DNA of 64,000 bases from Candidatus Latescibacterota bacterium. Its GTDB lineage: Bacteria; JAAXHH01. A program made the translations under genes and the position numbers. The first letter of the stretch is position 1; each line of letters starts with the position of its first letter. The notes under the pieces were generated by a model. The model searched no databases. It worked only from the letters and a program-made list of their open reading frames with translations, and had not been told where the DNA came from. Below, piece by piece: positions 61,986-64,000 of this stretch. Where the stretch lies: positions 62,001-126,000 of the forward strand of contig JAJEAN010000002.1 in NCBI GenBank assembly GCA_022822725.1, read 5' to 3'.

Positions 61986-63007
61986 TGTGCGGCCTGTCCG
62001 GTCATGGGCACGAAGCGAACGGCCATCACGGTGCGGGAGGTGCGCTCTCCGTCCGCCGTCTTGCGCACTACGACGAGCCGCTGCACACCCGTCATCTCGC
62101 CGATGGGGATGACGATGCGGCCGCCGGGTTTGAGCTGGGACCACAGGAGCGGCGGCAGATGTCCGGCCGCACAGGTGACGATGATGGCGTCGTAGGGTCC
62201 GGCCTCCGGCCAGCCGTAATAGCCGTCGCCGTGGCGCGTCTGAACGGTGTCGTACCCCTCCTCGGCGAGCAGCCCCCGGGCCCGGTCCAGCAAGGGTTCG
62301 ATGATCTCCATTGTATATACGTGCGGCGTGATGTGCGCGAGCACGGCGGCCTGGTAGCCCGATCCGGTACCGATCTCCAGCACCTTCGAGGCCGAATCGA
62401 TTTCGAGCAACTCGGTCATGTATGCCACGATGTAGGGCTGGGAGATGGTCTGCCCCAGCCCGATGGGCAGAGGCGTATCGTCGTAGGCGATGCGCCGCGT
62501 CTGTTCGTGGACGAACACGTGGCGAGGTGCGTCCGCCATGGCCCGGATGACGGCCCCGTCCGTGACCATGGGTGACTTGTCCAGGATCACCTCGACCATG
62601 CGTGCCCGTTCCCGCTGCCGTTCATGGACGGAGCGGGGCCGCGGCGGCGTCCAGACCGAGTCGGCGGCAGCCGGGGTGGCAGCGGCCGGAGCGGCTGCCG
62701 GGGTGGTGGCGGACGAGGCAGCGCCCGTACCGGCAGCATGACTTTCCGCCCCGGCCTGGGCGTCTCCGCGGCGGCCTTCGGGATCCACGGTGGAAGCCGA
62801 CGGATCCGGTTCCGACGCGCAGCCCAGGGCCACGGTAATCCACAAGACCGCGGCAATGCCCGGGTACGGGAAGCCTGATCGGCGGGCGGACTTGCCGGCG
62901 GGCGAAGCGGCCGGAAGCGTGCATTTCTGCGGAAACGAGCTTTTCTCCTGCATCGTGCCTTTTTTCGGTAGCGTGCACTTCTGCGGAAGCGTGCTTTTAG
63001 CCGGCAT
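61982..63007 (-). CDS. pcm: Protein-L-isoaspartate O-methyltransferase with lipoprotein leader
   Basis: The catalytic part (from about residue 135) is Pcm: PRHVFVHEQTRRIAYDDTPLP, GQTISQPYIVAYMTELL, the SAM motif VLEIGTGSGYQAAVLAH near 205 and YDAIIVTCAAGHLPP. It repairs isoaspartyl damage in proteins. Before it lies a hydrophobic segment with a lipobox (AAVLWITVALGC, C63) and an Ala/Pro/Thr linker, so it appears to be an anchored exported form, odd for a SAM-dependent enzyme. The start is uncertain: ATGs at 63007 and 62953 lie in two copies of a duplicated segment, each with a similar weak ribosome site. The stop overlaps the next gene's GTG. Confidence 0.9.
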   Translation of the reverse strand: MPAKSTLPQKCTLPKKGTMQEKSSFPQKCTLPAASPAGKSARRSGFPYPGIAAVLWITVALGCASEPDPSASTVDPEGRRGDAQAGAESHAAGTGAASSATTPAAAPAAATPAAADSVWTPPRPRSVHERQRERARMVEVILDKSPMVTDGAVIRAMADAPRHVFVHEQTRRIAYDDTPLPIGLGQTISQPYIVAYMTELLEIDSASKVLEIGTGSGYQAAVLAHITPHVYTMEIIEPLLDRARGLLAEEGYDTVQTRHGDGYYGWPEAGPYDAIIVTCAAGHLPPLLWSQLKPGGRIVIPIGEMTGVQRLVVVRKTADGERTSRTVMAVRFVPMTGQAAQ

Positions 63008-63015
63008 GATGCCTG
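62917..63015 (-). repeat. 54-nt-period duplication of the pcm start region
   Basis: Two segments of about 44 nt (62917-62960 and 62972-63015) are alike: both run agcgtgca-ttctgcgga...gcttttctcc/gccttt type sequence and each contains an ATG in the pcm frame. The encoded N-terminus therefore repeats TLPQKCTLP-like units. Confidence 0.8.
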
Positions 63016-63026
63016 GTTGCCCCCGT

Positions 63027-64000
63027 TCAGATATCGGAGTAGGACCGGTCGTCCGGGTCGCGCCGCATGTTTCGCAGCCGCCAGGACATGGCCGTGTTCT
63101 CCGCGAGGCCTTCCTCCGAGATTTCGATGCCCAGGCCGGGTCCGCGCGGAAGCTCGACGAAACCGTCTTTGAACGCCAGGGGCCGGGTGAAGAGTGTATC
63201 GCCGCCACCACCGCCGTATTCCTGGATCAGGAAATTGGGCGTGCCGGCCATGGCCTGCAGGGACGCGGCCACGCCCACCGGATCGGCGGCGGAATGGGGC
63301 GCCAGGGCCACGTAGTGAATCTCGGCCAGGGCCGCGATCTTCTTCATCTCCAGGATCCCCCCGCAGTGGCGCACGTCGGGCTGGAGAATGGCGGCGGCCT
63401 TCTTCTCCACCAGTTCCCGGAATCCCCAACGAGTCGTGTTCCGCTCGCCGGTGGCGATGGGTATGGTGGTGGAGCGGGTGATCTCGAGCAGCGCGTCGAC
63501 GTTCTCCGGATGGGCGGGTTCCTCCACGAACATCGGCTTCAGGGGTTCCAGCTCTTTCAGCAGGCGCCTGGCCATGGCCGGACTGACCGCCCGGTGGAAA
63601 TCCACGGCCACGTCGATCCCGGGTCCCACGGCTTCGCGGATCGCCGCGACGCGGGCGACGATGCGCTCCATGGCCGCCGGCGTATCCACGTAACGCACCG
63701 GATCGGGAAAAGGGGTGCACTTCAACGCGGTATATCCTTCCGCCACCCGTTCCCGGGCGTGCTTCGCATATTCGTCCGGAGTCGGGCCGCCGACGGAAGC
63801 GTAGACCCGGATGCGATCCCGGCAGGAACCACCCAGCAACTGCCACACCGGCACGTCCAGCGATTTGCCGAGGATATCGAGACAGGCGTGCTCGATACCG
63901 CTCAGCGCGGAGAGCATGATGGGCATCTGGCGGCTGTAGCTCGAACGGTAAAGCGTCTGCCAGTGATCCTCGATCTGCCGCGGATCGCGGCCCACGAGAT
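63027..64000 (-). CDS. Mandelate racemase/muconate lactonizing enzyme family dehydratase (5' partial)
   Basis: At least 322 residues of an enolase-superfamily enzyme; the frame runs past the window end, so about 50 N-terminal residues are missing. Barrel residues are visible: general base region ALKCTPFPDP, metal ligands in VAVDFHRAVS (Asp), FVEEPA (Glu) and ATGERN (Glu), and the catalytic His in LAPHSAADP. The DFH segment and LLGGSCRDRIRVYAS resemble D-galactonate dehydratase and related sugar-acid dehydratases. The gene is 20 nt upstream of pcm on the same strand. Confidence 0.9.
   Translation of the reverse strand, partial: LVGRDPRQIEDHWQTLYRSSYSRQMPIMLSALSGIEHACLDILGKSLDVPVWQLLGGSCRDRIRVYASVGGPTPDEYAKHARERVAEGYTALKCTPFPDPVRYVDTPAAMERIVARVAAIREAVGPGIDVAVDFHRAVSPAMARRLLKELEPLKPMFVEEPAHPENVDALLEITRSTTIPIATGERNTTRWGFRELVEKKAAAILQPDVRHCGGILEMKKIAALAEIHYVALAPHSAADPVGVAASLQAMAGTPNFLIQEYGGGGGDTLFTRPLAFKDGFVELPRGPGLGIEISEEGLAENTAMSWRLRNMRRDPDDRSYSDI

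Noticed and set aside
63008..63211. N-terminal extension of pcm
   Set aside because: It would overlap the dehydratase gene in another frame and shows no leader-like features.

Overview
This window is a GC-rich bacterial chromosome segment with long genes packed on both strands, short gaps and one tRNA. It has no rRNA, prophage, insertion sequence or CRISPR array. The gene content points to the Fibrobacterota-Chlorobiota-Bacteroidota (FCB) side of the tree, most likely a Latescibacterota-like heterotroph: a DUF4835/PorD-like secreted protein, a Bacteroidota-style duplicated FtsX/MacB permease, two phytanoyl-CoA dioxygenase (PhyH) family oxygenases, and many sugar-acid enzymes of the uxuA, mandelate-racemase, Gfo/Idh/MocA, HpcH/HpaI and GH51 families. 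The taxonomic call is inference from content; no marker gene beyond rho and one tRNA is present.

Layout. 1-1.5 kb: 3' part of a methyltransferase-HNH endonuclease fusion. 1.5-6.9 kb: mannonate dehydratase and amidohydrolase, a sulfite-oxidase-type molybdoenzyme, a sialidase-like BNR protein and a cupin. 6.9-14.6 kb (minus): a 1605-residue lipoprotein joining a catalytically degenerate M28 peptidase domain to an FtsX permease, a PhyH oxygenase, and a tungstate/molybdate-type ABC pair. 14.8-17.4 kb: OppB/OppC-like permeases without ATPase or binding protein. 17.4-19.3 kb: rho with a long leader. 19.3-27.2 kb: small Cys protein, MFS transporter, two exported cyclophilins, a TIGR03960-type radical SAM protein and the PorD-like protein. 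27.2-33.4 kb (minus): sugar ABC transporter with two tandem binding proteins, plus GH51 arabinofuranosidase. 33.4-41.8 kb: RNase HIII, ThyX, second PhyH, orphan HigA-like antitoxin, two SDRs, a ThDP enzyme, initiator tRNA and an oxidoreductase. 41.9-47 kb: FtsX permease, EamA transporter, PhoX-like protein. 47.1-53.9 kb (plus): a tight run of HpaI aldolase, Ldh dehydrogenase, HpaI aldolase, deoxyribosyltransferase-like protein, two flavin oxidoreductases and a creatininase, looking like one catabolic pathway of unknown substrate. 53.9-64 kb: SpoIIE-type phosphatase, then a minus-strand block of Cas4-like nuclease/helicase, membrane spermidine-synthase-like protein, lipoprotein Pcm and an enolase-superfamily dehydratase running off the end.

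Two patterns cut across the annotation. First, at eight loci the last codons and stop of a gene are followed by imperfect tandem or near-tandem copies of the same DNA (periods 7-60 nt), and at least ten genes carry in-frame 9-60 nt tandem repeats in linkers or termini. Second, many gaps carry an exact TTGACA with a TAnnnT-like element 16-18 nt away, giving a consistent housekeeping promoter set.
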